Made by a program: the position numbers and the translations under genes. Source: Variovorax sp. CF079 (GTDB lineage: Bacteria; Pseudomonadota; Gammaproteobacteria; Burkholderiales; Burkholderiaceae_C). From it: a DNA stretch of 64,000 nucleotides. Shown one piece after another: positions 1 to 7,618 of the stretch. The notes under the pieces were generated by a model. That model was not told where the DNA came from. It did not search any database and was given only the letters and a program-made list of their open reading frames with translations. Each line of letters begins with the position of its first letter. Position 1 is the stretch's first letter. The stretch covers positions 1 to 64,000 of the forward strand of contig NZ_FMZU01000013.1 in assembly GCF_900101545.1 (NCBI RefSeq), read 5' to 3'.

Positions 1-282
1 GCACCTGCACCTGCACCTGCACCTGCACCTGCACCTGCACCTGCACCTGCACCTGCGCCGGCGCCTGCACCTGCACCTGCACCTGCACCTGCACCGGCAC
101 CGGCACCTGCACCGGCACCTGCACCGGCACCGGCACCGGCACCGGCACCGGCACCGGCACCGGCACCGGCACCTGCGCCTGCGCCTGCGTCTGCACCGGC
201 ACCGGCACCGGCACCTGCGCCTGCGCCTGCGTCTGCACCGGCACCGGCACCGGCACCGGCACCGGCACCTGCACCTGCACCC
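1..282 (+). repeat. Hexanucleotide tandem repeat encoding (Ala-Pro)n
   Basis: There are 47 consecutive hexamers of the type GCACCT, GCACCG or GCGCCT, with GCGTCT twice. The first nine are identical. A higher-order unit of seven hexamers (42 bp) occurs twice in tandem, at 169-210 and 211-252. Since the unit is 6 bp, copy-number change keeps the frame and only alters the length of the Ala-Pro stalk. The array continues beyond the left edge of the window. Confidence 0.95.
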
Positions 283-1314
283 TCAGCAGAAGCCCCAGCG
301 GCGGCCGCCGAGGGCGAGCCGGCGGCCGCGGCGGCCGCAGAGCCCGACAAGAAGGCCATCGCGCCTGCCCCTGTCGCACCCGCCTATCGGAACGAAATGC
401 CGCTCTTCTCCGCCCTCCCGGCGCAACTTCGCCAAGCGGATCTCGCGATGCTGGGCAACCTGAACCGCCGGGTCGGCGATTCGGGGCCCAACCGCGATGT
501 CTGGGTGCATGCCGTCTACACCGACCTCGACATCCGCCAGCAAGGCAGCGCCGCCGCGCACAGCCGGGGCCAGGTGAGCGGCCTGCAGGCAGGCGCCGAC
601 CTCCTGACCGGCAACAACTGGCGCGCCGGCCTCTACGTCGGCTCGCTGGACGGGGGCGTCGACGTGAACGGCAACGCGCGCGGCACCTTCGGCAGGGTCG
701 GCAACACCGATCTCCAGTCGCGCTACCTCGGCGGCTATGCCACCTGGCGCGATGCGAGCGGCTGGTATGTCGATGCCGTTCTGCAAGCCGGCAGGCACCG
801 CTACAGCGTGCGGCCCGACGGCGGGCTCACGGTGTCGGGCAAGGCGCGCAGCTTCTCGGCATCGATAGAAACCGGCAAGTCCTTCGCCCTGACCGAGAGC
901 TGGAGCATCGAGCCGCAGGCACAGCTCATCCGCCAAAGAACACGTTTCGACGACGTGTCGATCGCCGGCGCGCAAGTCCATCAGGACACCAAAGCAGGCT
1001 GGATCGGCCGGCTGGGCGTGCGCATCAAGGGCGACATCCCCACCGGCGCGGGCCGGCTGCAGCCCTATGCGCGCTTCAGCGTCTACCGTGCCAGTTCAGG
1101 CACCGACGTGGCGACCTTCGTCGGCACCACCGGCAGCACCGTCATCTCCGGTGCGAGCGGCTACACCGCGACCGAAGTGGCGGCCGGCCTTTCGCTGGCG
1201 CTGACACCCGCCACCACCGTGTACGGCGAGGTCGGGCGCATCTCCAGCGCCGGCGGCGACGCCCGGGTGAAGTCGTCGGTTCAGGGCACCATCGGCCTGC
1301 GCGTGAGCTTTTAG
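1..1314 (+). CDS. Autotransporter-type outer-membrane beta-barrel protein (5' end outside window)
   Basis: The reading frame is open from base 1, so the N-terminus lies upstream. Its first 94 visible residues are Ala-Pro dipeptides (two are Ala-Ser), followed by a short Ala/Glu-rich linker (residues about 95-130). The last roughly 300 residues alternate short polar and hydrophobic stretches with many Gly and aromatic residues, and end in LRVSF. A C-terminal Phe after alternating hydrophobics is the usual Bam-recognition signature of outer-membrane barrels. Family knowledge: pertactin/AidA-like autotransporters have a Pro-rich segment before a translocator of about 275 residues, and this fits. 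I infer a surface adhesin or autotransporter; the passenger is not visible. The Pro-Ala stretch probably acts as a rigid stalk. Confidence 0.8.
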   Translation, partial: APAPAPAPAPAPAPAPAPAPAPAPAPAPAPAPAPAPAPAPAPAPAPAPAPAPAPAPAPAPAPASAPAPAPAPAPAPASAPAPAPAPAPAPAPAPSAEAPAAAAEGEPAAAAAAEPDKKAIAPAPVAPAYRNEMPLFSALPAQLRQADLAMLGNLNRRVGDSGPNRDVWVHAVYTDLDIRQQGSAAAHSRGQVSGLQAGADLLTGNNWRAGLYVGSLDGGVDVNGNARGTFGRVGNTDLQSRYLGGYATWRDASGWYVDAVLQAGRHRYSVRPDGGLTVSGKARSFSASIETGKSFALTESWSIEPQAQLIRQRTRFDDVSIAGAQVHQDTKAGWIGRLGVRIKGDIPTGAGRLQPYARFSVYRASSGTDVATFVGTTGSTVISGASGYTATEVAAGLSLALTPATTVYGEVGRISSAGGDARVKSSVQGTIGLRVSF

Positions 1315-1328
1315 AGCGAGGCTGTCGT

Positions 1329-1355
1329 CCAGCGCACGCGGAAGAGCTGCGCTGG
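1329..1355. other. 8-bp hairpin after the autotransporter gene
   Basis: CCAGCGCA and TGCGCTGG are perfect inverted repeats separated by 11 bases, 14 bases after the autotransporter stop. No T-run follows, so it is not a clear intrinsic terminator. It may protect the 3' end or assist Rho-dependent termination. Confidence 0.3.
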
Positions 1356-1478
1356 CAGCCGGGCGCTGGTGGGTCTGACACGAAGCCAGGATGGCCGCCC
1401 GTTCTGACCACGGCGGCTTCCTACAGGTCGCGGAGGCGGGCGAGGGCTACCTTGCGATCAATGCAAAGGAGTCACGCC

Positions 1479-1679
1479 ATGCCCATCGCCATCCCACCCC
1501 CCGACATCGACCCCACAGTGATGCCGCCCGTGAGCACGCAGCCGACGGAGGCAGAAACGATGGAGAACGGCATTGCAGCAGCGGATGAGGCCGCGAGCGC
1601 CGGGATGCCGCAGAGCCGCGAAAGCGTGGCGGCAGGGTTGTCGAAGCTTTGGGTCGATCCGAATCCGAGAGCGCGCTAG
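1479..1679 (+). CDS. Small hypothetical protein, 66 aa
   Basis: The ATG is preceded by AAAGGAG at 1465-1471 with a 7-base gap, a strong ribosome site that fixes this start over an in-frame upstream ATG at 1452. The product begins with a Pro-rich stretch and is then Ala/Glu-rich, with no signal peptide or membrane segment. I do not recognise a family. It stands alone between the autotransporter and the convergent isomerase gene. The good ribosome site is the main reason to believe it. Confidence 0.5.
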   Translation: MPIAIPPPDIDPTVMPPVSTQPTEAETMENGIAAADEAASAGMPQSRESVAAGLSKLWVDPNPRAR

Positions 1680-1725
1680 CTCCCGGAGTGAAGCACTTCG
1701 CCGATGCGCCGAGGAGCGACGCGCT

Positions 1726-2205
1726 TCAGTGATGGTGCCCGTGCTCGCCATGCACATGGCGATGGGCAATCTCTTCCTCGGTCGCGGCGCGCACGCCGGT
1801 CACCGTCACGCTGAACTTGAGCGCCTTGCCCGCGAGCGGATGGTTGCCGTCGAGGATCACCTGCGGGCCCTTGATCTTCATCACGGTGAAGACCTGCGGC
1901 TCGCCCTTGTCGTTGCGGCCTTCGAGCTGGCCGCCCACTTTGACGCCTGGCGGGAAGTCAGCCTTCGAGATGGTGCGCACCAGCGATTCGTCGCGCACAC
2001 CGAACGCATCATCGGGTTGCAGATTCAGCGTGGTCTGAAAACCGGCCTCCTTGCCCTCCAGCGCAGCCTCGACCTTGGGGAAGGTGTTGTCGTACCCGCC
2101 ATGCAGATAGACCATGGGATCGCGGCTCTCTTCGATGAGCTTGTTGGTGGTGGCGTTGGCTACCTTGTAGCGGAGGGTGACGACGGAGTCTTTCTGGATT
2201 TTCAT
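1726..2205 (-). CDS. slyD: SlyD-like FKBP-type peptidyl-prolyl cis-trans isomerase
   Basis: The 159-aa product opens with MKIQKDSVVTLRYKV and carries FKBP-family features: a GYDNTFPKVEAALEGKEAG stretch, then the inserted-in-flap chaperone region, and the late motif ILDGNHPLAGKALKF. It ends in a His-rich tail (HRHVHGEHGHHH), as in metal-binding SlyD. The family catalyses proline isomerisation in the cytoplasm, acts as a chaperone, and supplies nickel in enterobacteria. The start matches the family N-terminus. No clear Shine-Dalgarno precedes it; instead a 31-codon frame upstream ends with an ATGA overlap at this start. Length is slightly below E. coli SlyD because the metal-binding tail is shorter. 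Confidence 0.85.
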   Translation of the reverse strand: MKIQKDSVVTLRYKVANATTNKLIEESRDPMVYLHGGYDNTFPKVEAALEGKEAGFQTTLNLQPDDAFGVRDESLVRTISKADFPPGVKVGGQLEGRNDKGEPQVFTVMKIKGPQVILDGNHPLAGKALKFSVTVTGVRAATEEEIAHRHVHGEHGHHH

Positions 2206-2560
2206 GAGAAGTTTGTGCTGCGAGCCGAGTGCAAGGTGGGCAGATTTTCGTTCACCTTGATCGGGTGATGCTCGTTGGTGCCGGCAGTCGTGGTCATGGC
2301 GTCTGAGCGCAGTTGCTGACTTGAGCCGTACATATTTGCTGCGCGCATGTGAGCCGTGCGTTCTGGATGCCTGTCGAGGGGCATCGCAGCCTGCCCTTGA
2401 GCCATTCTCCGCTCGGGCTGCTGACGGTAGCCGCGCGCGAAATCGTTGGCGATAGCGCATAGACGCGATTCCCAGCCGCCCTGCGGACGAGAAAAATTCA
2501 TTCCATCGCGCCTCGCTCCAAAGCGCGATGCCAACACCCCGCAGCGAAAGGGAAGCCGTC
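2206..2560. other. Divergent intergenic region with a possible leader peptide
   Basis: This 355-bp gap separates the minus-strand isomerase from a plus-strand exported protein and must hold both promoters. On the minus strand a 31-codon frame runs from ATG at 2297 to TGA at 2202-2204, which overlaps the isomerase ATG. I see no strong ribosome site for that small frame. No RNA gene or repeat is evident. Confidence 0.35.
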
Positions 2561-2950
2561 ATGAATGCAACGCATGCTCTTCGTGCGCGTCCTGTCAGGA
2601 CCTTGGCGGCCGTCGGCCTCGCGCTGGCCCTTTCGGCCGCGGCGGTGCTGGCCTTGCCGCGCGCGGAGCCGCCGCGGCACGCTCTCGTGGCCACGACGCA
2701 TCTCGACGGACTTCGCGTCGGCGCGGCAAACGGCGATGCCGACGCCAGCCGGCGGCTGACTTCGGCGCTGCTGGACCAGTACCGCGACCGGCGGAACCCC
2801 GAAGCATTGATGGAAGCCATGCAATGGCTGGACCGCGACTGGGACACCTCCGAGTACTTCGCCTCGCGCCTGACCCATCGCGTGTTCGACGATGGGCTGT
2901 GCGAGCACCCCGTCGTGCGCTGGCATCCGTTCTGCCATGTGGGGGAATGA
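2561..2950 (+). CDS. Hypothetical exported or membrane-anchored protein, 129 aa
   Basis: The start at 2561 is chosen because a GAAAGGGAAG ribosome site lies just upstream. Residues about 8-30 are Arg-led and strongly hydrophobic (VRTLAAVGLALALSAAAVLA), a single signal anchor or uncleaved signal peptide. The remainder is a small soluble domain with an Asp/Arg-rich middle and two Cys near the C-terminus (CEHPVVRWHPFC), which could form a disulfide in the periplasm. I do not recognise the family. It is monocistronic by appearance and precedes the lipoprotein gene by 153 bases. Confidence 0.55.
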   Translation: MNATHALRARPVRTLAAVGLALALSAAAVLALPRAEPPRHALVATTHLDGLRVGAANGDADASRRLTSALLDQYRDRRNPEALMEAMQWLDRDWDTSEYFASRLTHRVFDDGLCEHPVVRWHPFCHVGE

Positions 2951-3103
2951 ATGAGCGCCCGACCGGGTGCTCCAGTTCCGCGCCAAGAAAGTAAAACTAA
3001 AGTTAATTAATCGTTGCTTTTCGTTGAAACCATATGTATCTTCCCGGTCGGCGCGGAGGGCCACATTCGGTCGCGCCCAAACCACAACGACACGAGGAAC
3101 TAC

Positions 3104-4462
3104 ATGAGGCTTTTGATTTCGTTCGCCTGCGCGGCGACGATGGCGGCTGGGTTGGTCGGCTGCGGGGGAGGTGGCGGCGGAGGGGGCGGGGGCGGTTTCA
3201 GTGCGCCGGCGGCCTTGACGGCGACGGTATCGATCAACGGCAGCGCTGCGACAGCCGACGCCAACGGCCAGTTCGCCGTGAAGCCCGGCGACACCGTGGA
3301 GATCACACCGAGCCAGAGCGCCGACTGGACGACGAGCACCTCCAGCGAAGCGGCGGTCAGCTTGCGCAATCCGAGCGTGTCGGGCAGCAAGTGGGCCGCG
3401 CAGATTCTCAATGGCACGGCCAGCGCCGTCAGCTACACGGTCTCGGCCAAGGCGAGCGCCAACCAGTCCCTGACCAAGGCCACCGTGCTGAACGTCTCGG
3501 CCGGTGATGCGCGCAACGGCACCTACCGCGTCTATGCGGCGAACGCGCTCCAGTATCAGTTGACGCTGGACTTCAATGCCAACGTCTACACCTTCGTCAA
3601 CCAGGACGGCAGCGCGCCCGTGACGGATACCTTCAACACGGACAGCTCCGAAGCCGGCACCTACTTCTTCAAGACCAGCCGGGTCACTTCGGTCGCCAAC
3701 ACGTCGCGCTTCCGCATGACGACGGATGCAGTGGTCGGCAACTTTCCGTTCGTCGATCCTTTCGGCACAGGCAGTACCTACGCGGTCAAGCCCTTCATCG
3801 GCGCGCGCAACCTGGTCACCAGCCAGGCGCAACTCGATGGCGTGTACAACCGCCTCGGCATCCAGCGGACAGCAGCCGCGGAAACTTCGCAGATCACGCA
3901 GACGGAGGTCTCGTCCGGCGGCACGGTCATGAAGCTTTGCTTCGACTCGACCATCTACAGCATCCCGAACTGCCCGCCGGCCTCGGTGGCGACCTACACG
4001 GTCAGCGCGACGGAGATTGCAGGCGTCTGGCACATCGTCAACAACGCCAATCCTGCCGAGAACGGCCGCTTCGCGATGGCCCGCATCGGCGACCAGAAGG
4101 TCTATCTGTCGGCGGGCGCGGCGCCCTCGACGCCCGGCATGCTCGTGTGGCGGCTTGGCGTGCAAGACACGCCGGTCTGGGCGGCGGCGACAGGCCACGG
4201 CGGATCGACCAAGGGAAGCTGGGCCAGCATCGACATGACGGCGACGGGCAACACCCGAAGCGTGATCAACGCCGACGGAACGACGGCCGCGCACGCCAAC
4301 ACCTATGGCGGCATGGGCGCCTTCGGTCCTGCCGGCATGCGCCAGTTCCCGGATGGCACGGGTTCCACCTACTTCGCGACCTACAACACGAAGCTCTTCA
4401 CGATCGTGGGAGCATCCAACGTGACCACTGGCGGATACCTGCAGCTGAACCTGCTCGACTGA
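3104..4462 (+). CDS. Putative surface or periplasmic lipoprotein with poly-Gly linker
   Basis: The 452-aa product has a lipoprotein signal peptide (MRLLISFACAATMAAGLVGC), with the lipobox LVGC placing the lipidated Cys at residue 20. The Cys is followed by eleven Gly residues, a flexible tether. The rest is rich in Thr, Ser, Ala and Asn with alternating beta-strand patterning and few charges, like secreted beta-rich proteins; two nearby Cys occur in CFDSTIYSIPNC. No catalytic motif is visible and I cannot assign a function. A GAGGA ribosome site precedes the ATG, and an intrinsic terminator follows directly, so the gene is a single transcription unit. Confidence 0.7.
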   Translation: MRLLISFACAATMAAGLVGCGGGGGGGGGGGFSAPAALTATVSINGSAATADANGQFAVKPGDTVEITPSQSADWTTSTSSEAAVSLRNPSVSGSKWAAQILNGTASAVSYTVSAKASANQSLTKATVLNVSAGDARNGTYRVYAANALQYQLTLDFNANVYTFVNQDGSAPVTDTFNTDSSEAGTYFFKTSRVTSVANTSRFRMTTDAVVGNFPFVDPFGTGSTYAVKPFIGARNLVTSQAQLDGVYNRLGIQRTAAAETSQITQTEVSSGGTVMKLCFDSTIYSIPNCPPASVATYTVSATEIAGVWHIVNNANPAENGRFAMARIGDQKVYLSAGAAPSTPGMLVWRLGVQDTPVWAAATGHGGSTKGSWASIDMTATGNTRSVINADGTTAAHANTYGGMGAFGPAGMRQFPDGTGSTYFATYNTKLFTIVGASNVTTGGYLQLNLLD

Positions 4463-4479
4463 TCGGTTCTCCACTGGCG

Positions 4480-4513
4480 AAAGCCCCAGGTCCTTGCGGC
4501 CTGGGGCTTTTTT
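4480..4513 (+). terminator. Rho-independent terminator after the lipoprotein gene
   Basis: AAGCCCCAGG pairs with CCTGGGGCTT around a 9-base loop and is followed by a run of T. It lies 18 bases after the lipoprotein stop and close to the end of the convergent SDR gene, so it may serve both directions. Confidence 0.9.
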
Positions 4514-4533
4514 CCTTGATGCCGGCGAGAAGC

Positions 4534-5292
4534 TCAGAACTCCTGCGACACCGGCCGCAGCACCACCTCGTTGATGTCCACGTTGGCCGGCTGCTCGACC
4601 GCATAGACCACCGCGCGCGCCACCGAATCCGCCGGAATCTGGTTCGCGTCATAGAAGGCCTTCACCCCAGCCGCGCTCTCCGGGTCGCTGCTGCCGTGCT
4701 TGAGTTCCGACTCGACGGCACCGGGCGACACGATGGTCACGCGCACACCGCTGTTGCCGACTTCGACGCGCAAGCCTTCGGAGATCGCGCGCACCGCATG
4801 TTTGGTCGCGCTGTACACCGTGCCGATGGGCGTGAACACCTTCAGCCCCGCGATCGAGGCGACGTTGACGATGTGGCCGCTGCCCTGCGCCTTCATGCGC
4901 GGCAGCACGGCGGCGATGCCGTAGAGCACGCCCTTGATGTTGACGTCGATGGTGCGGTCCCATTCGTCGACCTTGAGCTTGTCCAGCGGCGACAGCGGCA
5001 TCACGCCGGCGTTGTTGACCAGCACGTCGATGCGGCCGAAGGTTTCGACGGTCTTGGCGGCCAGCTTGTCGAGGTCGGCGTGCTTGGCGACGTCGGTCGC
5101 GACCGCGATGGCCTCGCCGCCGGCTTCGCGGATCTCGGCGACGACCTGCTCGAGCCGGTCGGTGCGGCGTGCCGCGAGCACGACCTTGGCGCCGCGTGCG
5201 GCCAGGTGGCGCGCCGTCGATTCGCCGAGCCCGCTGCTCGCGCCGGTGACGATGGCGACCTTGCCTTGGATATTGTCTTGAACGGATGTCAT
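4534..5292 (-). CDS. SDR-family NAD(P)-dependent oxidoreductase
   Basis: This is a classical short-chain dehydrogenase of 252 aa. The cofactor motif TGASSGLG is at residues 16-23, NNAG at 93-96, catalytic Ser146, and YSATK with Tyr160 and Lys164. ARR after the second beta strand suggests NADP preference. The start has an AAGGAAAG ribosome site. The substrate cannot be read from sequence; relatives act on small alcohols, aldehydes or ketones. It is divergent from a LysR regulator 111 bases away, the usual arrangement in which the regulator controls the enzyme gene, so I infer it is the target of that regulator. Confidence 0.9.
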   Translation of the reverse strand: MTSVQDNIQGKVAIVTGASSGLGESTARHLAARGAKVVLAARRTDRLEQVVAEIREAGGEAIAVATDVAKHADLDKLAAKTVETFGRIDVLVNNAGVMPLSPLDKLKVDEWDRTIDVNIKGVLYGIAAVLPRMKAQGSGHIVNVASIAGLKVFTPIGTVYSATKHAVRAISEGLRVEVGNSGVRVTIVSPGAVESELKHGSSDPESAAGVKAFYDANQIPADSVARAVVYAVEQPANVDINEVVLRPVSQEF

Positions 5293-5369
5293 GGTGCTTT
5301 CCTTGGGTGGGTGGGTTGAACAGACGCCCTCAGTGTGGAAAATCCGGGCGTTCCCGTAAATGAAACTCT

Positions 5370-5388
5370 GGCGAGTTCAGAATTCGCC
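5370..5388. promoter_or_regulatory. Dyad in the SDR/LysR intergenic region, candidate LysR operator
   Basis: GGCGAGTTCAGAATTCGCC is a near-perfect 19-bp palindrome (two symmetric mismatched positions) located 15 bases upstream of the LysR start. LysR-type regulators bind interrupted dyads between divergent genes. Assignment is by position and symmetry only. Confidence 0.4.
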
Positions 5389-5403
5389 AATCCGGAACAC
5401 TCC

Positions 5404-6306
5404 ATGTCCAACCGTCTCGAAGCCCTGCGCGTGTTCTGCACCGCCGCCGATGCCGCGAACTTCCGCGATGCGGCGATCCGGCTGTCGGTCTCGCCGCAGG
5501 TGGTGACGCGCGCGGTGCGCGAGCTCGAAGAGGAGCTGGGCGAGCCGCTGTTCCATCGCAGCACGCGCGGCGTACAGCTCACCGACTTCGGCCGCCAGCT
5601 GGCCGAGCGCGCACGTGCAGCGGTCGGCGGCGTCGACCAGCTCTTTCATCGCATCGATCGCCGTGCGTTGTCGCAGCACGCGGGCACGGTGCGCGTGGCG
5701 GCGCCCAGCGTGCTCGGCCGCCGGCTGATCCCGCAGGCGCTGGCGCCGATGCTGGCAGTGCATCCGGGCCTCACGCTGGACCTGCGTCTCTCGGAGCAGC
5801 TGGCCGACGTGGTGGGCCAGCAGATCGATGTCGGCGTGCGCGCCGGCCCCTTGCGCGACAGCCGCTTCGTCGCCAAGCCGGTCGGCAGGATGGCGCTGCG
5901 GGTGGTCGCGGCGCCTTCGCTCATCGCGCGCACGGGCGTGCCGCAAAGCATCGACGAACTCGCGCGCCTGCCGCTCACGGCGCTGATCGACCGCAGCTCC
6001 GGCCGCCCGTGGCCCTGGCCCTTCAGCAGGGGGCGGCAAATGACGGTGTCGGCGCCCGCCTTCGTCACCGACGACACCGACGCCGAATGCGCCGCCGTGC
6101 TGGCCGGCCTGGGCTTCGGCCAACTCGTCGCGCCGCTGGCCGAGCCGGGGCTGCAGTCGGGCGCGCTGGTGCCGGTGCTCGATGCGGAGGCGCCGGAGCC
6201 CTGGCCGGTCTACGTCTACCGCGTGCAGCGTTCGCCGGTGCCGGCGCGGGTGCGGCTGGTGTACGACGAGCTGGTGCGGGTGCTGGGCGGCGTGTCGAAG
6301 CACTAG
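5404..6306 (+). CDS. LysR-family transcriptional regulator
   Basis: The 300-aa length is typical of the family. The N-terminal winged helix-turn-helix (residues 1-60) has the usual pattern ending in LGEPLFHRSTRGVQLTDFG. A linker helix follows, and then the two-lobed effector domain starting near TVRVAAPSVLGRRLIP. The start at 5404 is preferred over an in-frame upstream start because LysR proteins begin a few residues before the first helix. The gene is divergent from the SDR gene and probably controls it and itself through the dyad between them. The effector is unknown. Confidence 0.88.
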   Translation: MSNRLEALRVFCTAADAANFRDAAIRLSVSPQVVTRAVRELEEELGEPLFHRSTRGVQLTDFGRQLAERARAAVGGVDQLFHRIDRRALSQHAGTVRVAAPSVLGRRLIPQALAPMLAVHPGLTLDLRLSEQLADVVGQQIDVGVRAGPLRDSRFVAKPVGRMALRVVAAPSLIARTGVPQSIDELARLPLTALIDRSSGRPWPWPFSRGRQMTVSAPAFVTDDTDAECAAVLAGLGFGQLVAPLAEPGLQSGALVPVLDAEAPEPWPVYVYRVQRSPVPARVRLVYDELVRVLGGVSKH

Positions 6307-6415
6307 CAGCGACGGCGCGGGGCGTGAGCCGCCGCCTACTCCAAGTCGCAAGCTTGGCGCATGGCGCATCGGCGCGCGGAGAAAGACATTGCGTCCACGA
6401 CGACAGTCGCCCACC

Positions 6416-7618
6416 ATGAAAGCCAAGCAGCTCTTCGACCTGTGCCGCAAGGCCGTCATGGCCTGGGTCGACGACTACGCGCCGAGCATGGGCGCGGCCA
6501 TCTCCTACTACACGATTTTCTCGCTGGCGCCCTTGCTGGTGATCGTCATCGCGATCGCCGGCGCGCTCTTCGGGCGCGAGGCGGCGCAGGGCCAGATCGT
6601 GGCGCAGGTCTCGGGGCTGGTGGGGCGCGAGGGCGCGGTCGCGGTGGAGTCGCTGCTGCGCAGCGTCGACGAGCCTGGCAAGGGGCTGGTCGCCGGCCTG
6701 ATCAGCATGGTCGTGCTGCTGATCGGCGCCACCAGCGTCTTCGCCGAACTGCAGAGCGCGCTGGACCGCATCTGGCACGTGCCCGAAAGAGAAAAACCCT
6801 CGGGCGTGTGGGCCGTGCTGCGCGCGCGGCTGCTGTCCTTCGGCCTGATCCTGGGACTGGCCTTCCTGCTGATGGTGTCGCTGCTGGTGAGCGCGGCGCT
6901 GGCCTTCCTGCTGATGGTGTCGCTGCTGGTGAGCGCGGCGCTGGCCGCCTTCGGCAGCTGGTTCGGCGGCCTGGTGCCGGGCTGGGAGCTGATGCTGCAG
7001 TCGCTCAACGTCCTGATCTCGCTGGGCATCGTCACCGTGCTGTTCGCGATGATCTTCAAGCTCATGCCCACGGCACGCATCGCGTGGCGCGATGTCTGGA
7101 TCGGCGCCGGCGTCACGGCCGTGCTGTTCGAGCTCGGCAAGCTCGCGATCGGGCTCTATCTCGGCAAGAGCGGCGTCAACGAATCCTTCGCCGCGGCGGG
7201 CTCGTTGGTGGTGCTGGTGGCCTGGGTCTACTACGCGGCGCAGATCTTCCTGCTGGGCGCCGAGTTCACCAAGGTCTATGCCAACGAGCATGGTTCCGTT
7301 TCGGGCGTCAAGGCGGTGGCGGCCACCAAGGCGAGTGCGGCCGAGGACGCGGCCGGCACCGATCGTGTGGACGGCAGCGCGGCGGTGGCATCGGTCGAAA
7401 CGCCGCCGCCTCCCCCCGACTATTCGGGGCTGGGCCGCACGGCCGCGGCGCAGGCGGAGATCGACCGGCGCGTGGCGCGCGCCAGCGCCGTGCTGATCCG
7501 CCAGCTGCTGCTGCTCGGCGCCGTGACGCTCGGCAACGTGCTGGCTTCGCGCTGGTACCGGCGCCAGCGCCGCGCCAATGTGCGGCCGCACACTAAACCG
7601 CGCCCACGCTCCCGGTGA
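6416..7618 (+). CDS. YihY/virulence factor BrkB-family integral membrane protein
   Basis: The 400-aa product starts MKAKQLFDLCRKAVMAWVDDYAPSMGAAISYYTIFSLAPLL, the family hallmark, and has about six membrane segments followed by a soluble C-terminal part and a last hydrophobic helix. The family was once called ribonuclease BN, but members are membrane proteins of uncertain function. Within the third or fourth membrane segment a 14-residue block (LAFLLMVSLLVSAA) occurs twice in a row, owing to an exact 42-bp duplication. That makes this hydrophobic stretch unusually long. The 3' end overlaps the convergent SDR gene by 26 bp. Confidence 0.85.
   Translation: MKAKQLFDLCRKAVMAWVDDYAPSMGAAISYYTIFSLAPLLVIVIAIAGALFGREAAQGQIVAQVSGLVGREGAVAVESLLRSVDEPGKGLVAGLISMVVLLIGATSVFAELQSALDRIWHVPEREKPSGVWAVLRARLLSFGLILGLAFLLMVSLLVSAALAFLLMVSLLVSAALAAFGSWFGGLVPGWELMLQSLNVLISLGIVTVLFAMIFKLMPTARIAWRDVWIGAGVTAVLFELGKLAIGLYLGKSGVNESFAAAGSLVVLVAWVYYAAQIFLLGAEFTKVYANEHGSVSGVKAVAATKASAAEDAAGTDRVDGSAAVASVETPPPPPDYSGLGRTAAAQAEIDRRVARASAVLIRQLLLLGAVTLGNVLASRWYRRQRRANVRPHTKPRPRSR
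6857..6940 (+). repeat. Exact 42-bp tandem duplication inside the YihY gene
   Basis: Bases 6857-6898 are repeated without change at 6899-6940, and the first six bases recur again at 6941-6946. The unit is 14 codons and falls in a membrane segment, so the frame is kept while the helix is lengthened. Identity of the copies suggests a recent event (or an assembly artefact). Confidence 0.95.

Noticed and set aside
1..282. CRISPR-like array
   Set aside because: The repeats are contiguous hexamers without spacers and are in frame with a coding region.
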